Positions 10,667-20,068 of a stretch of 64,000 nucleotides of DNA are shown in pieces. The DNA lies in the NCBI RefSeq assembly GCF_003957295.1, contig NZ_RQPJ01000002.1, positions 372,001 through 436,000 on the forward strand, written 5' to 3'. Each line of letters opens with the position of its first letter. Position 1 is the stretch's first letter. This DNA comes from Arenibacter aquaticus (GTDB taxonomy: Bacteria > Bacteroidota > Bacteroidia > Flavobacteriales > Flavobacteriaceae). The translations under genes were made by a program, and so were the position numbers. Under the pieces are notes generated by a model. The model had not been told where the DNA came from. It saw nothing but the letters and a program-made list of their open reading frames with translations, and did no database searches.

Positions 10667-10945
10667 ATTGAAGGGATAAAAATTTAAGCTGGTATCAAGA
10701 TAATAAAATAAGCACACTATTATTAAAAAATTTGCACAAAGGCTACCCAAATTATACCAATACCTTAAACACCCTTAAGTTGGGAACATTGGAATTGTCA
10801 ACTTTTTTCAAGACTTTATGCAATAGCCGTTGCGTAAAATTGACATCCATATTTTTTTTTGCTACAGCTTGGCACTCGTAACTATCCAGGATATAAAATA
10901 GTCTTGGCCCATAATGCATACCACCTGCCCAAGTAGACAAAGTGA

Positions 10946-11419
10946 TTAGTTAAGTTCCCAAATTTTATAATTTAAAGCGGTAGCAAAGCACACCCATAGG
11001 AGATAAGGCAATAGGAGATAGGCGGCCGTTTTACTAACGACCTTAAACCATTTAATGGTAAATATCAACAGCACCAATAAGGTAAGGATCACCAAAAGAG
11101 CGGCAAAAGGGTTTTTAAAACCGAAAAAAATAATGCTCCAAAGCGCATTGAACAGCAATTGTATCCCAAAATGGTACAAGGCAGTTTTTACCCATATATG
11201 ATATACGCCTTTTGCCCAAACGATTCCAGCAGATACACCCATCATAACATAGAGTATGGTCCATACTGGGGCGAAAATCCAATTAGGGGGGTTAAAACTG
11301 GGCTTATTAAGGCCAGCGTACCAATCGTTTACCGAAGACTGGGTAGCAAAACTAGACAAAAACCCAATGGTTAGGCATATTCCGACTGATATGGCGATAT
11401 AGGTAAGTTGCTTTTTCAA
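10946..11419 (-). CDS. tspO: TspO/MBR family membrane protein
   Basis: Five-helix membrane protein of the TspO/peripheral benzodiazepine receptor family, 157 residues. The tryptophan-rich signature is clear: W-YAGLNKPSFNPPNWIFAPVW followed by LYVMMGVSAG, then NALWSIIFF and ALNYKIWELN at the end. Family members bind porphyrins and sterol-like ligands and are linked to stress responses; the bacterial function is unsettled. It is apparently monocistronic and divergent from mvaD, with 94 bases between the two start codons. Confidence 0.93.
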   Translation of the reverse strand: MKKQLTYIAISVGICLTIGFLSSFATQSSVNDWYAGLNKPSFNPPNWIFAPVWTILYVMMGVSAGIVWAKGVYHIWVKTALYHFGIQLLFNALWSIIFFGFKNPFAALLVILTLLVLLIFTIKWFKVVSKTAAYLLLPYLLWVCFATALNYKIWELN

Positions 11420-11488
11420 AAGTTGGCTGTTAAAGCTCTAAATTAACAATTTATTTTAAGAGGGTCTACAGCAGAAGGCCTTAAAAAC

Positions 11489-11496
11489 TATCTTTG
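11489..11496 (+). promoter_or_regulatory. -7 promoter box (TAnnTTTG type) for mvaD
   Basis: TATCTTTG exactly matches the Bacteroidota -7 consensus TAnnTTTG and lies 17 bases before the mvaD ATG. No good -33 TTTG is seen upstream. Confidence 0.5.
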
Positions 11497-11513
11497 CACA
11501 AATTGTTTCCGTT

Positions 11514-12596
11514 ATGACTAAAAAAGACTTTATTCCTTCCTCCTATATTGTGCACAAGACTGAAGGAAAAGTTACATATAGATCGCCTAGCAATATTGCC
11601 CTGGTAAAATACTGGGGTAAAAAAGAGAACCAGATCCCTGCCAACCCCTCTATTAGCTTTACACTTGATAGCTGTGCCACCACAACCACCTTAAGCTATA
11701 GAAAACTTAAGGTCAGAGGGACCGACTTTTCCTTTGATCTACTTTTTGAAGGAAAGCCGAAACCGGATTTTAAACCTAAGATAAAAACCTTCTTTGAACG
11801 AACAGAACCCTATTTACCCTTTTTAAAAGACTATCATTTTACCATAGAAACTTCCAATACCTTCCCCCATAGCAGCGGTATTGCTTCTTCGGCCAGCGGA
11901 ATGTCTGCCCTGGCACTGTGCTTAATGGAGCTGGAACGTGAACTGGCAAATGATATGGATCCTAGCCACTTTGCCAATAAAGCTTCTTTTTTGGCCCGAT
12001 TAGGTTCGGGAAGTGCCTCAAGAAGTACAGAAGGGCCAATTATGCAGTGGGGACAGCACAAAGATACCCCTGAGAGTTCGGATCTTTTTGCCATTAAATA
12101 CCCTTATCAGGTTCATGAGGTTTTTCATAATTTTCAGGATACCATATTATTGGTAGACCAAGGAACCAAACAGGTGAGCAGCACCCTTGGCCATAATCTG
12201 ATGCACAATCATCCTTATGCCGAGCAACGTTTCGATCAAGCACATAAAAACCTGACCAATTTACAGTTGGTCTTTAAGGAAGGAAATCTTTCGGAATTTA
12301 TTAAAATTGTGGAAAGTGAAGCCCTAACCTTACATGCCATGATGATGACAAGCATGCCTTATTTTATTCTGATGAAGCCCAACACCCTGGCTATCATAAA
12401 CAAAATATGGGCTTTTAGGGAAGCTAGCAAAACCCATGTCTGTTTCACCTTGGATGCCGGGGCCAACGTACACCTTTTGTATCCAGAAAACGAAAAAGAA
12501 AAAATAAAGCAATTTATTAAGAATGAGTTGGTTGCATATTGCGAAAACGGGCAGTATATTTGCGACCAAATTGGGACAGGGGCCAAAAAGTTGTAA
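11514..12596 (+). CDS. mvaD: diphosphomevalonate decarboxylase
   Basis: Last step of the mevalonate pathway: ATP-dependent decarboxylation of mevalonate diphosphate to isopentenyl diphosphate. 360 residues, GHMP superfamily. The N-terminal signature is PSNIALVKYWGK, the ATP-binding loop is the segment HSSGIASSASGMSALAL, and RLGSGSASRS follows. Mevalonate kinase and a UbiA prenyltransferase lie downstream on the same strand, forming an isoprenoid cluster. The 242-base gap before mevalonate kinase suggests that gene may have its own promoter. Confidence 0.95.
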   Translation: MTKKDFIPSSYIVHKTEGKVTYRSPSNIALVKYWGKKENQIPANPSISFTLDSCATTTTLSYRKLKVRGTDFSFDLLFEGKPKPDFKPKIKTFFERTEPYLPFLKDYHFTIETSNTFPHSSGIASSASGMSALALCLMELERELANDMDPSHFANKASFLARLGSGSASRSTEGPIMQWGQHKDTPESSDLFAIKYPYQVHEVFHNFQDTILLVDQGTKQVSSTLGHNLMHNHPYAEQRFDQAHKNLTNLQLVFKEGNLSEFIKIVESEALTLHAMMMTSMPYFILMKPNTLAIINKIWAFREASKTHVCFTLDAGANVHLLYPENEKEKIKQFIKNELVAYCENGQYICDQIGTGAKKL

Positions 12597-12838
12597 TTTC
12601 GGCCCAATAAAGGAATAATTTAAGTGGGCATTTTGCGTTAGTTATACCATAGCATGTGCATTTTATATTGGTGTTAGTAAGTATTTAACAGCCCTGGATT
12701 GGCAAATAAAACAAGACCCAAGACAGGAAAAGTCAAGACGAAGGGATTACTGTTTTTGATGCCATGGTACATACGTCAAAACCATAAATCTAAGTTATTG
12801 ATTATTAGTTTTTAATTATTTATCCTTATCTTAAAGAA

Positions 12839-13777
12839 ATGAAAGGACCATTGTTTTACTCTAAAATCCTACTTTTTGGGGAATATGGGATCATTAAGGA
12901 TTCCAAAGGACTTTCTATACCCTATAACTTTTTTAAGGGTGCCTTAAAATCTGACCGTAAGAATACTGAGGAAGCCAAGAAATCCAACCTAAGCTTAAAA
13001 GGCTTTGCAGAATATCTTAAAGACATACAGGAGTCAGAAAGCGACTTGGTCACCTTTGATCTAGAAGCTCTAAACGAAGATGTATCCAATGGCATGTATT
13101 TTGACAGTTCCATACCACAAGGATATGGAGTAGGGAGCAGCGGTGCTTTGGTGGCGGCTATTTACGACAAGTACGCCCTGGAAAAAATTACGGTCTTGGA
13201 AAACCTTACAAGGGAAAAATTGCTAAAACTTAAGACCATCTTTGGAAAAATGGAATCTTTTTTCCACGGAAAATCTTCCGGATTGGACCCTTTAAACAGT
13301 TATTTAAGCCTTCCCATTCTTATAAACTCCAAAGATAACATAGAATCTACCAGTATACCTTCCCAAAATTTGGAAGGCAAGGGCGCTGTTTTTTTGTTGG
13401 ACAGCGGCAGTACCGGCGAAACAGCACCAATGGTTCAACTTTTCATGGAACAAATGAAACAGGAAGGGTTTAGGACCATGCTCAAAAATCAATTTATAAA
13501 ACATACCGATGCCTGTGTGGAAGATTTTATTAATGGCAACGTAAAATCGCTTTTTAGAAATCTTAAACAATTATCGCATGTAGTCTTGGACAATTTTAAA
13601 CCTATGATCCCTGTGCAATTCCACAAACTGTGGAAACAGGGAATTGAATCCAATGATTACTATTTAAAACTCTGCGGCTCTGGAGGTGGCGGATATATTT
13701 TAGGTTTTACAGAGGATATCCAAAAGGCACGAAAGGCATTAAAAGGCTATAATTTAGAAGTGGTATATAACTTCTAA
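12839..13777 (+). CDS. mevalonate kinase-like GHMP kinase
   Basis: GHMP-family kinase of 312 residues, probably phosphorylating mevalonate. It begins with SKILLFGEYGIIKDSKGLSIP, the usual mevalonate-kinase N-terminus. The phosphate-binding loop reads IPQGYGVGSSGALVAAIY (about residues 89-106), HGKSSGLDPLNSYLS follows, and the C-terminal glycine loop is KLCGSGGGGYILGF. It sits between mvaD and a UbiA prenyltransferase, nine bases before the latter. A separate phosphomevalonate kinase is not in the window. Action on phosphomevalonate cannot be excluded, but the cluster and N-terminus favour mevalonate. Confidence 0.85.
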   Translation: MKGPLFYSKILLFGEYGIIKDSKGLSIPYNFFKGALKSDRKNTEEAKKSNLSLKGFAEYLKDIQESESDLVTFDLEALNEDVSNGMYFDSSIPQGYGVGSSGALVAAIYDKYALEKITVLENLTREKLLKLKTIFGKMESFFHGKSSGLDPLNSYLSLPILINSKDNIESTSIPSQNLEGKGAVFLLDSGSTGETAPMVQLFMEQMKQEGFRTMLKNQFIKHTDACVEDFINGNVKSLFRNLKQLSHVVLDNFKPMIPVQFHKLWKQGIESNDYYLKLCGSGGGGYILGFTEDIQKARKALKGYNLEVVYNF

Positions 13778-13786
13778 CCCAGCCCT

Positions 13787-14692
13787 ATGCTCAGCAGAAA
13801 AAACAAGCTCTTACTACTAAAGTTCCTGAGCCTGTTTTCCGTGGTCCGCGGTTACAATATCTTAATGATTACCCTGGCCCAGTATTTGGCCTCCATTTAC
13901 ATTTTGGCACCAGATTTACCCCTTCGAGAGGTAGTTCTAGACCATAACCTATTTGTTATTGTACTGAGTAGCTCATTGGTAATCGCTGCCGGATACATCA
14001 TCAACAATTTTTACGACGCCGAGAAAGACCTCATCAACAAACCTAGGAAAAGTATGCTAGATCGGTTGGTGAGCCAGCGCACCAAACTCACCACCTATTT
14101 TGTATTGAATTTCCTTTCCGTACTTTTTGCCAGTTATGTCTCTTTTAAGGCGGTGCTTTTCTTTGCCGCTTATATTTTTGGAATTTGGCTGTACTCACAT
14201 AAATTAAAGAAAGTACCTTTCTTGGGCAATTTTGTATCGGCCACCCTGGCCATTGCCCCTTTCTTCGCGGTCTTTGTGTACTACAAAAATTTTGATACGG
14301 TTATTTTTGTCCATGCCCTCTTCTTATTTCTCTTGATTTTGGCCCGTGAAATGATCAAGGATCTAGAAAATATTGCTGGGGATATGGCCCAAAATTATAG
14401 GACCATCCCTATAATATATGGGGCCAAATTCTCTAAAACCTGTATTGCCATCTTAATGGGCTTCACCCTTCTTCCCTCATTTCTTTTAATACGTTATTTT
14501 GATGTAGGCCATATGTACCTTTATTTTATTGGCTGCATTTTTCTTCAACTGGGCTTTCTAACCCTTTTAGTAAAATCCAATCGCAAGAAACACTATGTTT
14601 GGCTACACAACATCCTAAAACTTATCATCATCATGGGCGTATTCAGTATTTTATTGATAGATGTTGATCTGGTATTGAATAGAATTCTATAA
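13787..14692 (+). CDS. UbiA-family prenyltransferase
   Basis: Integral membrane prenyltransferase with 8-9 hydrophobic segments, 301 residues. The two Asp-rich prenyl-diphosphate/Mg2+ motifs of the UbiA superfamily are visible: NNFYDAEKDLINKPRK near residue 68 and REMIKDLENIAGD near residue 186. Homologues in this setting are usually named geranylgeranylglycerol-phosphate geranylgeranyltransferase, but the acceptor (a glycerol lipid, a quinone ring or another) is not proven by sequence. The tight nine-base spacing to mevalonate kinase ties it to isoprenoid supply. Confidence 0.85.
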   Translation: MLSRKNKLLLLKFLSLFSVVRGYNILMITLAQYLASIYILAPDLPLREVVLDHNLFVIVLSSSLVIAAGYIINNFYDAEKDLINKPRKSMLDRLVSQRTKLTTYFVLNFLSVLFASYVSFKAVLFFAAYIFGIWLYSHKLKKVPFLGNFVSATLAIAPFFAVFVYYKNFDTVIFVHALFLFLLILAREMIKDLENIAGDMAQNYRTIPIIYGAKFSKTCIAILMGFTLLPSFLLIRYFDVGHMYLYFIGCIFLQLGFLTLLVKSNRKKHYVWLHNILKLIIIMGVFSILLIDVDLVLNRIL

Positions 14693-14721
14693 GAATTACT
14701 AATAAGCTCCACATTAGGGCA

Positions 14722-14748
14722 TTGATACGATTTCCTTTGCTACCTTTG
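14722..14748 (+). promoter_or_regulatory. promoter of the pseudouridine synthase gene
   Basis: A TTG at 14722-14724 and TACCTTTG at 14741-14748 (exact TAnnTTTG) are spaced by 16 bases and precede the ATG at 14767 by 18 bases, a good fit to the Bacteroidota sigma-factor consensus. Confidence 0.6.
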
Positions 14749-14766
14749 CATTAAATTAAAGTACAT

Positions 14767-15609
14767 ATGAGTAGGTCAAATTCGAATAGCGACAAGAAAG
14801 CATCAGGAAGACAAGGGGGCAGTTTTAGAAAGAAAAGTTATGCCAGAGGCAACGCTCCGATACGGAAGAAAAATGAAGGGCAGCAACCGTCAGATCCCAA
14901 TGTAATGCGCTTAAACCGTTATGTAGCCAACTCTGGGGTTTGTTCCCGAAGGGATGCAGACATATATATTGCTGCCGGTAATGTTACTGTAAACGGAAAA
15001 CCCATAACTGAAATGGGATATAAGGTTAAACTCACCGATGAGGTTAAATTTGATGGTCGGTTGTTGAACCCTGTAAAAAAAGAGTACATTCTCTTAAACA
15101 AGCCTAAGGATTTTGTTACTTCTTCCAAGAACGAACAAGGAAAAAGAACGGCTGCCTCATTGGTATCAAGTGCCACAAAAACCAAACTTTCCGTTGTGGG
15201 AAGAATGGATAAGAACACAACGGGATTATTATTGTTTACCAATGACGGGGAAATGATGAAACGTTTGACCAAGCCCAAAAACGGACTCCGTAAGATCTAT
15301 CACGTAGAACTGAACAAAAACCTACGCGGTGAGGATCTGGCTAAAATAAAGGAAGGGATATCCATAGATGATAGTGTGGTTAGAGTAGATGCCATTAGTT
15401 TTATAGATAATGCCCCAAAAAGGGAAGTTGGCATAGAACTAAAAAGCACCAGAAATAAAATTGTTCGACGGATTTTTGAGGAGCTGGAATATGAGGTTAT
15501 TAAATTGGATAGGGTAGTCTATGCCGGACTCACCAAAAAAGACTTGCCACGAGGGCATTGGAGACCTCTTACCGAACAGGAGATTATAAATTTGGGGATG
15601 ATTAAATAA
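14767..15609 (+). CDS. RluB/RsuA-family rRNA pseudouridine synthase
   Basis: Isomerises a uridine in rRNA, most likely 23S (RluB/RluF-like). It has a basic, disordered-looking N-terminal extension (residues 1-46), an S4 RNA-binding domain (MRLNRYVANSGVCSRRDAD...VTVNGK, about 47-105), and the catalytic domain with GRMDKNTTGLLLFTNDG holding the catalytic Asp. RNKIVRRIFEELEYEVIKLDRV closes the core. 280 residues. Own promoter upstream and a strong terminator downstream, so probably monocistronic. A 16S target (RsuA type) is less likely but not excluded. Confidence 0.92.
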   Translation: MSRSNSNSDKKASGRQGGSFRKKSYARGNAPIRKKNEGQQPSDPNVMRLNRYVANSGVCSRRDADIYIAAGNVTVNGKPITEMGYKVKLTDEVKFDGRLLNPVKKEYILLNKPKDFVTSSKNEQGKRTAASLVSSATKTKLSVVGRMDKNTTGLLLFTNDGEMMKRLTKPKNGLRKIYHVELNKNLRGEDLAKIKEGISIDDSVVRVDAISFIDNAPKREVGIELKSTRNKIVRRIFEELEYEVIKLDRVVYAGLTKKDLPRGHWRPLTEQEIINLGMIK

Positions 15610-15640
15610 AAGGCAGAAAAGCCTTGAAGCCAATAGCTAC

Positions 15641-15689
15641 AACCCGCACTATGCAATACAAACATTATGCATAATGCGGGTTCTTTTTG
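15641..15689 (+). terminator. intrinsic terminator after the pseudouridine synthase gene
   Basis: Stem arms at 15641-15655 and 15668-15682 (AACCCGCA-TATGCA against TGCATA-TGCGGGTT) pair over 15 positions with one mismatch and a 12-base loop, followed by CTTTTTG. Confidence 0.85.
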
Positions 15690-15823
15690 TTTAAATTTAA
15701 ACGTACCATTATAGCCCAATTCCCTATTTTAGGAAAGTTATACAACGTTACAGATATTTGATAACCAGTAGTTTATCGCAATATACCCTTTTTTTGTACC
15801 TTAAGCATAAATCTTTCCATACC

Positions 15824-16297
15824 ATGGCGAAGTATACATTGGAAATAAACAATACAAGGCATGATATTGAAGTAGGCAGCGGAACTTCCCTACTGTGGGT
15901 ACTACGTGAACATTTGGGCCTTACAGGTACCAAATACGGCTGTGGCATTGCACAATGCGGCGCTTGCACCATACATATTGACAATAAACCCATGAAGGCC
16001 TGTGTTCTGCAGGTAGATGATTTTGCGGATGGGCAAAAAATTAAGACTATTGAAGGTTTGTCCAGTAAAGGAGATCATCCATTACAAAGAGCTTGGATAG
16101 AAACACAAGCTCCTCAATGTGGTTATTGCCAGTCCGGACAAATTATGCAGGCGGCAGCCCTTTTGGAAGAAAACTCCAATCCGTCAAGGGAGGAAATAAA
16201 ATCATATATGAACGGTATTCTGTGTCGTTGCGGCACCTACCTAAGAATAATCAAGGCTATTGAATTGGCCACGGACGGCAAGGTTGAACAGGGCTGA
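15824..16297 (+). CDS. (2Fe-2S)-binding small subunit of a molybdenum hydroxylase (IorA type)
   Basis: Electron-transfer subunit of the xanthine-oxidase family, carrying two [2Fe-2S] clusters. The plant-ferredoxin-type cluster uses C40, C45, C48 and C60 (GCGIAQCGAC...C); the second, helical cluster uses C99, C102, C134 and C136 (CGYC...CRC). 157 residues from the ATG at 15824. An in-frame codon 22 residues upstream gives no domain similarity and was rejected. It precedes the molybdopterin subunit by 33 bases. No FAD subunit is present, which is the layout of isoquinoline 1-oxidoreductase and related aldehyde or N-heterocycle oxidases. Confidence 0.92.
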   Translation: MAKYTLEINNTRHDIEVGSGTSLLWVLREHLGLTGTKYGCGIAQCGACTIHIDNKPMKACVLQVDDFADGQKIKTIEGLSSKGDHPLQRAWIETQAPQCGYCQSGQIMQAAALLEENSNPSREEIKSYMNGILCRCGTYLRIIKAIELATDGKVEQG

Positions 16298-16330
16298 TGC
16301 CACCATAAATCTGGACTATAACAGCAAACA

Positions 16331-18505
16331 ATGTCTTCAACACCCAAGATTGTAAATAGAAGGGAATTTTTAAAGGCCTCTAGTGGAGTTGCACTGTTTA
16401 TTGGTGTAACGGGCATAATGCCACAGTTAATATCCTGTAAGGATACAGAGGGCATAAAAAAACAACTACAAAATTACCAGCTATCTGCCTGGGTACAAAT
16501 TTCCGGAAACGGTGAGATAACCATTTATAATCCCGCTGCCGAAATGGGACAGGGATCCATGACGTCCCTACCCCTTATTTTTGCGGAGGAAATGGATGCG
16601 GATTGGTCCAAGGTAAAAGTTGCGTTTTCACCACAGGAAGTAGAAATATACGGCTCCGAAGGATGGGCCCCAGGTAGCAAGCTGATGTTCACTGTAGGGA
16701 GTAGGTCTACCAAAAGTTTTTTTCCGGTTATGCGAAAGGCCGGGGCCCAAGCAAGATATATTCTAATGCACAACGCGGCCAAATACTGGGATGTACCTAT
16801 CTCCGAATTAAGCAGCAGAAAGAGTTTTGTGCTGCACCAAGCTACCAACAGGAAAATAAGTTATGGCGATTTAGCGCCTATTTTATCCATGCCCAAAACC
16901 TTGCCCAATTTTACGCTGGAGAAACTTAAACAACCAAGGGATTTCCAACTCATAGGAAAGACCATTCCCAGGACCGAAATTCCATCCAAGGTAAACGGTA
17001 CGGCACAATTTGCCATAGATATTAAATTACCCAATATGGTCTATGGGGTATTGGAAAGGGGAAATCTACATGCCGCCCGCCCCACCCTAACCAATGAAAA
17101 AGACATTATGGCTATGGACGGTATTATAAAGATTGTCCCGTTTGATTATGCCATCGGAGTAATTGCCAAGACATTGGAACAGGCCTTGGAGGCAAAAAAA
17201 CATTTACAAATTACCTGGAGCCATTCCCCAGCGATCGGCTACAATTCACAGGAAATCTATCCTAGCTATGAGAACATTGCCGGGCAGAAAAAAAGTGGCA
17301 AGGTCATACACCAAATAGGCCAGGTTACCACCGCTAAAAAGTTGGCATCCAAGATCTATACCGCCGATTTTAAGAACGACTATGTGTACCATGCCCAAAT
17401 GGAACCTTTAAATGCGGTGGTCCAGATTTCCGAAGATTTAAAAAATGCCGAGGTATGGGTAGGTAGCCAACAGGGTGTTGATCCAAAATTGGGCGTCCCC
17501 CAGCTATTGGGAATACCTCATGAAAATGTAAAAATCAATCTACAGTATTTAGGTGGCGGATTCGGCAGAAGAAGTATGAACGATTTTGTGGTAGAGGCTA
17601 CGCTACTGGCCAAGGAAGTGGCGCCACTCCCTGTGAAATTGATATGGACCAGGGAGGATGACTTGGGCTATGGTATGTTTAGACCCTTGTCCCTACAGCG
17701 GATGGCAGCTTCCATTGACAAAAGTGGAAATCTTACATCGCTTAGTCATTATGTGGTAGGGGATGGTGGAAACCTTGTTGCCAGCGGGGCAAAAAATGAC
17801 CATTATGACATCCCCAATCAGCTTGTAGAATGGCGGGAGGTATCTCATGGGATTAGAGTAAAACACTGGAGGGCTGTTGGTCATGGTCCCAACAAATTTG
17901 CTATAGAGTGTATACTGGATGAAATTGCCCTAGGCCAAGGTATGGACCCCATAGATATCAGAAGAAAATTGATGATGAAGTCGCCCAAGGCCTTGGCCAC
18001 CTTAGAAAAAGCAGCAGAAATGGCAAAGTGGAAAGAACCTGCCAAAGAAGGTAGGGCCAAAGGGGTTGCCTTCGTAGAACATGGGTCCCTAGGCACCGGA
18101 ATCTGTGAAATTTCTGTGGATCAAAATACCGGAAAAATTAAGGTTCATAACTTCTGGATTGCCCTGGATGCCGGTATAATTGTACAACCAGACAATGTAA
18201 AGGCCCAAATGGAAGGAGGCATTATAATGGGAATGAGCAGTGTGCTATATGAACAAATCACTATTGTCAACGGAAGGGTTCAGCAGTCCAATTTCCACGA
18301 CTATCAACTGCTACGGATGCAGGACATCCCGGAGCATATAGAAACCCACTTGATAGCCTCGGCCGACACCCCAGAGGGTGTTGGAGAAACCGCTACGCCG
18401 ATGGTAGCCGGTGCCATAGCGAACGCTTTTTTACGCCTAACCGGCAAACCCTTAAGACATCTGCCATTTACCCCAGAAAGGGTGTTGGAAGCCTTAAATG
18501 GCTGA
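16331..18505 (+). CDS. molybdopterin-binding large subunit of a molybdenum hydroxylase (IorB type)
   Basis: Catalytic subunit (724 residues) of a xanthine-dehydrogenase-family enzyme. The N-terminus has a twin-arginine signal (NRREFLK followed by a hydrophobic stretch), so the folded, cofactor-loaded complex is probably exported to the periplasm with IorA. Cofactor loops include GGGFGRR at 408-414 and EVWVGSQQG before it. The active-site base is expected at E686 in GVGETATP. Substrate is unknown; family members oxidise aldehydes or N-heterocycles. No XdhC/CoxI-type maturation gene lies nearby. Electrons would pass through IorA to a c-type cytochrome or other acceptor not seen here. Confidence 0.9.
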   Translation: MSSTPKIVNRREFLKASSGVALFIGVTGIMPQLISCKDTEGIKKQLQNYQLSAWVQISGNGEITIYNPAAEMGQGSMTSLPLIFAEEMDADWSKVKVAFSPQEVEIYGSEGWAPGSKLMFTVGSRSTKSFFPVMRKAGAQARYILMHNAAKYWDVPISELSSRKSFVLHQATNRKISYGDLAPILSMPKTLPNFTLEKLKQPRDFQLIGKTIPRTEIPSKVNGTAQFAIDIKLPNMVYGVLERGNLHAARPTLTNEKDIMAMDGIIKIVPFDYAIGVIAKTLEQALEAKKHLQITWSHSPAIGYNSQEIYPSYENIAGQKKSGKVIHQIGQVTTAKKLASKIYTADFKNDYVYHAQMEPLNAVVQISEDLKNAEVWVGSQQGVDPKLGVPQLLGIPHENVKINLQYLGGGFGRRSMNDFVVEATLLAKEVAPLPVKLIWTREDDLGYGMFRPLSLQRMAASIDKSGNLTSLSHYVVGDGGNLVASGAKNDHYDIPNQLVEWREVSHGIRVKHWRAVGHGPNKFAIECILDEIALGQGMDPIDIRRKLMMKSPKALATLEKAAEMAKWKEPAKEGRAKGVAFVEHGSLGTGICEISVDQNTGKIKVHNFWIALDAGIIVQPDNVKAQMEGGIIMGMSSVLYEQITIVNGRVQQSNFHDYQLLRMQDIPEHIETHLIASADTPEGVGETATPMVAGAIANAFLRLTGKPLRHLPFTPERVLEALNG

Positions 18506-18889
18506 TCATCAAATTTCACTAACATTCACAAAGTACAACTGGACCTGATCCCATACCAAGAATTATTCCCTTGATTTGTTATCTACTCGGGAACTACCCA
18601 TCAGTGAAACTTTCCTCTACATGGAGAAGTATTGATCAGTTCATCGGATATTTCTGTACTATGCCGATATAGCTACCCCTCTGCCATCACTAAGGAATTA
18701 ATATTTGTTACCTTAGAAACTTAACAACAAACTTCTGGTTGTAGTATTCCCCCCTCTTTGCACCAGCAAAATTATTATTTCATTATCAGTTTAATCGTAC
18801 TAGAACTATATTAAAGTACCACCTATTTATGTAAGTAAATACAGTCAAATAACTTTAAACATAGGCTAGAATAAATCTTAATATTACGA
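18506..18889. other. intergenic region without a recognisable gene
   Basis: 384 A+T-rich bases between the molybdenum hydroxylase and a lipoprotein gene. I see no coding frame with family resemblance, no RNA gene and no strong hairpin. A near-match to a -7 box (AATATTTG, around 18702) is the only promoter-like element. Confidence 0.5.
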
Positions 18890-19612
18890 ATGACCAGATT
18901 GCTTGCTTTTGTTTTTTTAATTGTACTACAATCTTGTAAAACGGAAAAAAGGAAATTAGGAATTAGGCAAAAGCCCAGCAATAGGCAATATTACACCAAC
19001 GGAAACATTAAATCTATAGGATCGGTTTCTGAAAATGGTCAACCCATTGGAAACTGGAGCTATTATGACTCAACTGGGGTTCTTACAAGAAAAGCCGAGT
19101 TTGTTAATATCTGTGGAGAAACATTAATTAATCAGGATTGGTATTTTGATCACAAAGGAGACACCTTAAAAAATAAAGGCAGTCATTTCTCCATATTTTT
19201 CTCAAAAGACACCATATTCCTGAATGAACCCATCCAGGCAAAGGTGGATTTATTTGAACCCCTTTTCAAAAAAAAGAGATCAGAAATTATGGTTCTTTTG
19301 CCCAACGACTATAAAAAGAACTTCAATCAGGATTTTTCCAACCTAAAAGAAATCCAACTGGATACCACGTATAATTTGAATCTTGAAGAAGAAATGAGAA
19401 AGGCTCTTTTTATAAATAGTGACTTTGGCAAAACAGCTATATTTGGGCGGTATTTTGGTTCGGCTGGAAAACAAAAATTCAGAGGTATAATCGTTGAATA
19501 CTTTTATCAAGACTCTATTATCTCGGATTCCATAAAACTAAACTATTTTGAAACCAAAAAATACTTTGAAAAGGAAATATATGTTTTGGATAGCCTTAAG
19601 CCCGCCAGTTAA
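18890..19612 (+). CDS. MORN-like repeat lipoprotein, function unknown
   Basis: 240-residue predicted lipoprotein. A hydrophobic signal ends in the lipobox IVLQSC (Cys at residue 16). Residues ~32-65 read YYTNGNIKSIGSVSENGQP then IGNWSYYDSTG, which resembles the YwqK/MORN-type 'print the structure' repeats common in Bacteroidota surface proteins. The remainder is lysine-rich without a recognised domain. It is flanked on both sides by intergenic stretches of about 400 bases, so it is probably a single-gene unit. Function not assigned. Confidence 0.75.
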   Translation: MTRLLAFVFLIVLQSCKTEKRKLGIRQKPSNRQYYTNGNIKSIGSVSENGQPIGNWSYYDSTGVLTRKAEFVNICGETLINQDWYFDHKGDTLKNKGSHFSIFFSKDTIFLNEPIQAKVDLFEPLFKKKRSEIMVLLPNDYKKNFNQDFSNLKEIQLDTTYNLNLEEEMRKALFINSDFGKTAIFGRYFGSAGKQKFRGIIVEYFYQDSIISDSIKLNYFETKKYFEKEIYVLDSLKPAS

Positions 19613-20068
19613 TTGCTCCCGTAAGACATATAAACACCTTGGTTAAATGGTATAAGCCATAGACACTGTTTATACAGCTAAACACAAGCCATTCTTTCCA
19701 CTCAATGCCCATCTGGCAGCAACGTCCTAATTAATTTTAAATAATAGGGATAGTTTAAAAGCCTAATAAAGTTTAAGGCTTGGACTACTGTCCGCAACCT
19801 TTCATAGTTATTCAGTATACCATTGGTTGAATATTAAAAGAAGGTTAATTTTTCAGATGCAATAATCAATAACTACCTCACTTACAAGAACTTACATATT
19901 ATAAATGAGCATGAATTACAAAAAACCATTCTATACCATTCAAATATTTCATATCTTCAAGGGTATATCAACAACACAGGGACCTTTATTTTTTACTACC
20001 TAGGGTCCCTATACATATAGCGTTCAAAACTAATTACAAATAGTTTAATTAAAACAGAAATTATAAGC
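19613..20068. other. intergenic region with small hairpins
   Basis: 456 bases without a convincing gene. It contains an inverted repeat AGGGACC (19978-19984) / GGTCCCT (20004-20010) just upstream of the DJ-1 gene, and a 6-bp AAGCCT/AGGCTT stem further left. Neither is followed by a U-rich tract. The first could be an operator or a 5'-UTR hairpin. Confidence 0.45.

Noticed and set aside
10752-10940. Open frame of 62 codons on the minus strand between tspO and glpK
   Set aside because: No family likeness, no promoter box, no start context; it lies in the glpK upstream region and looks like chance.
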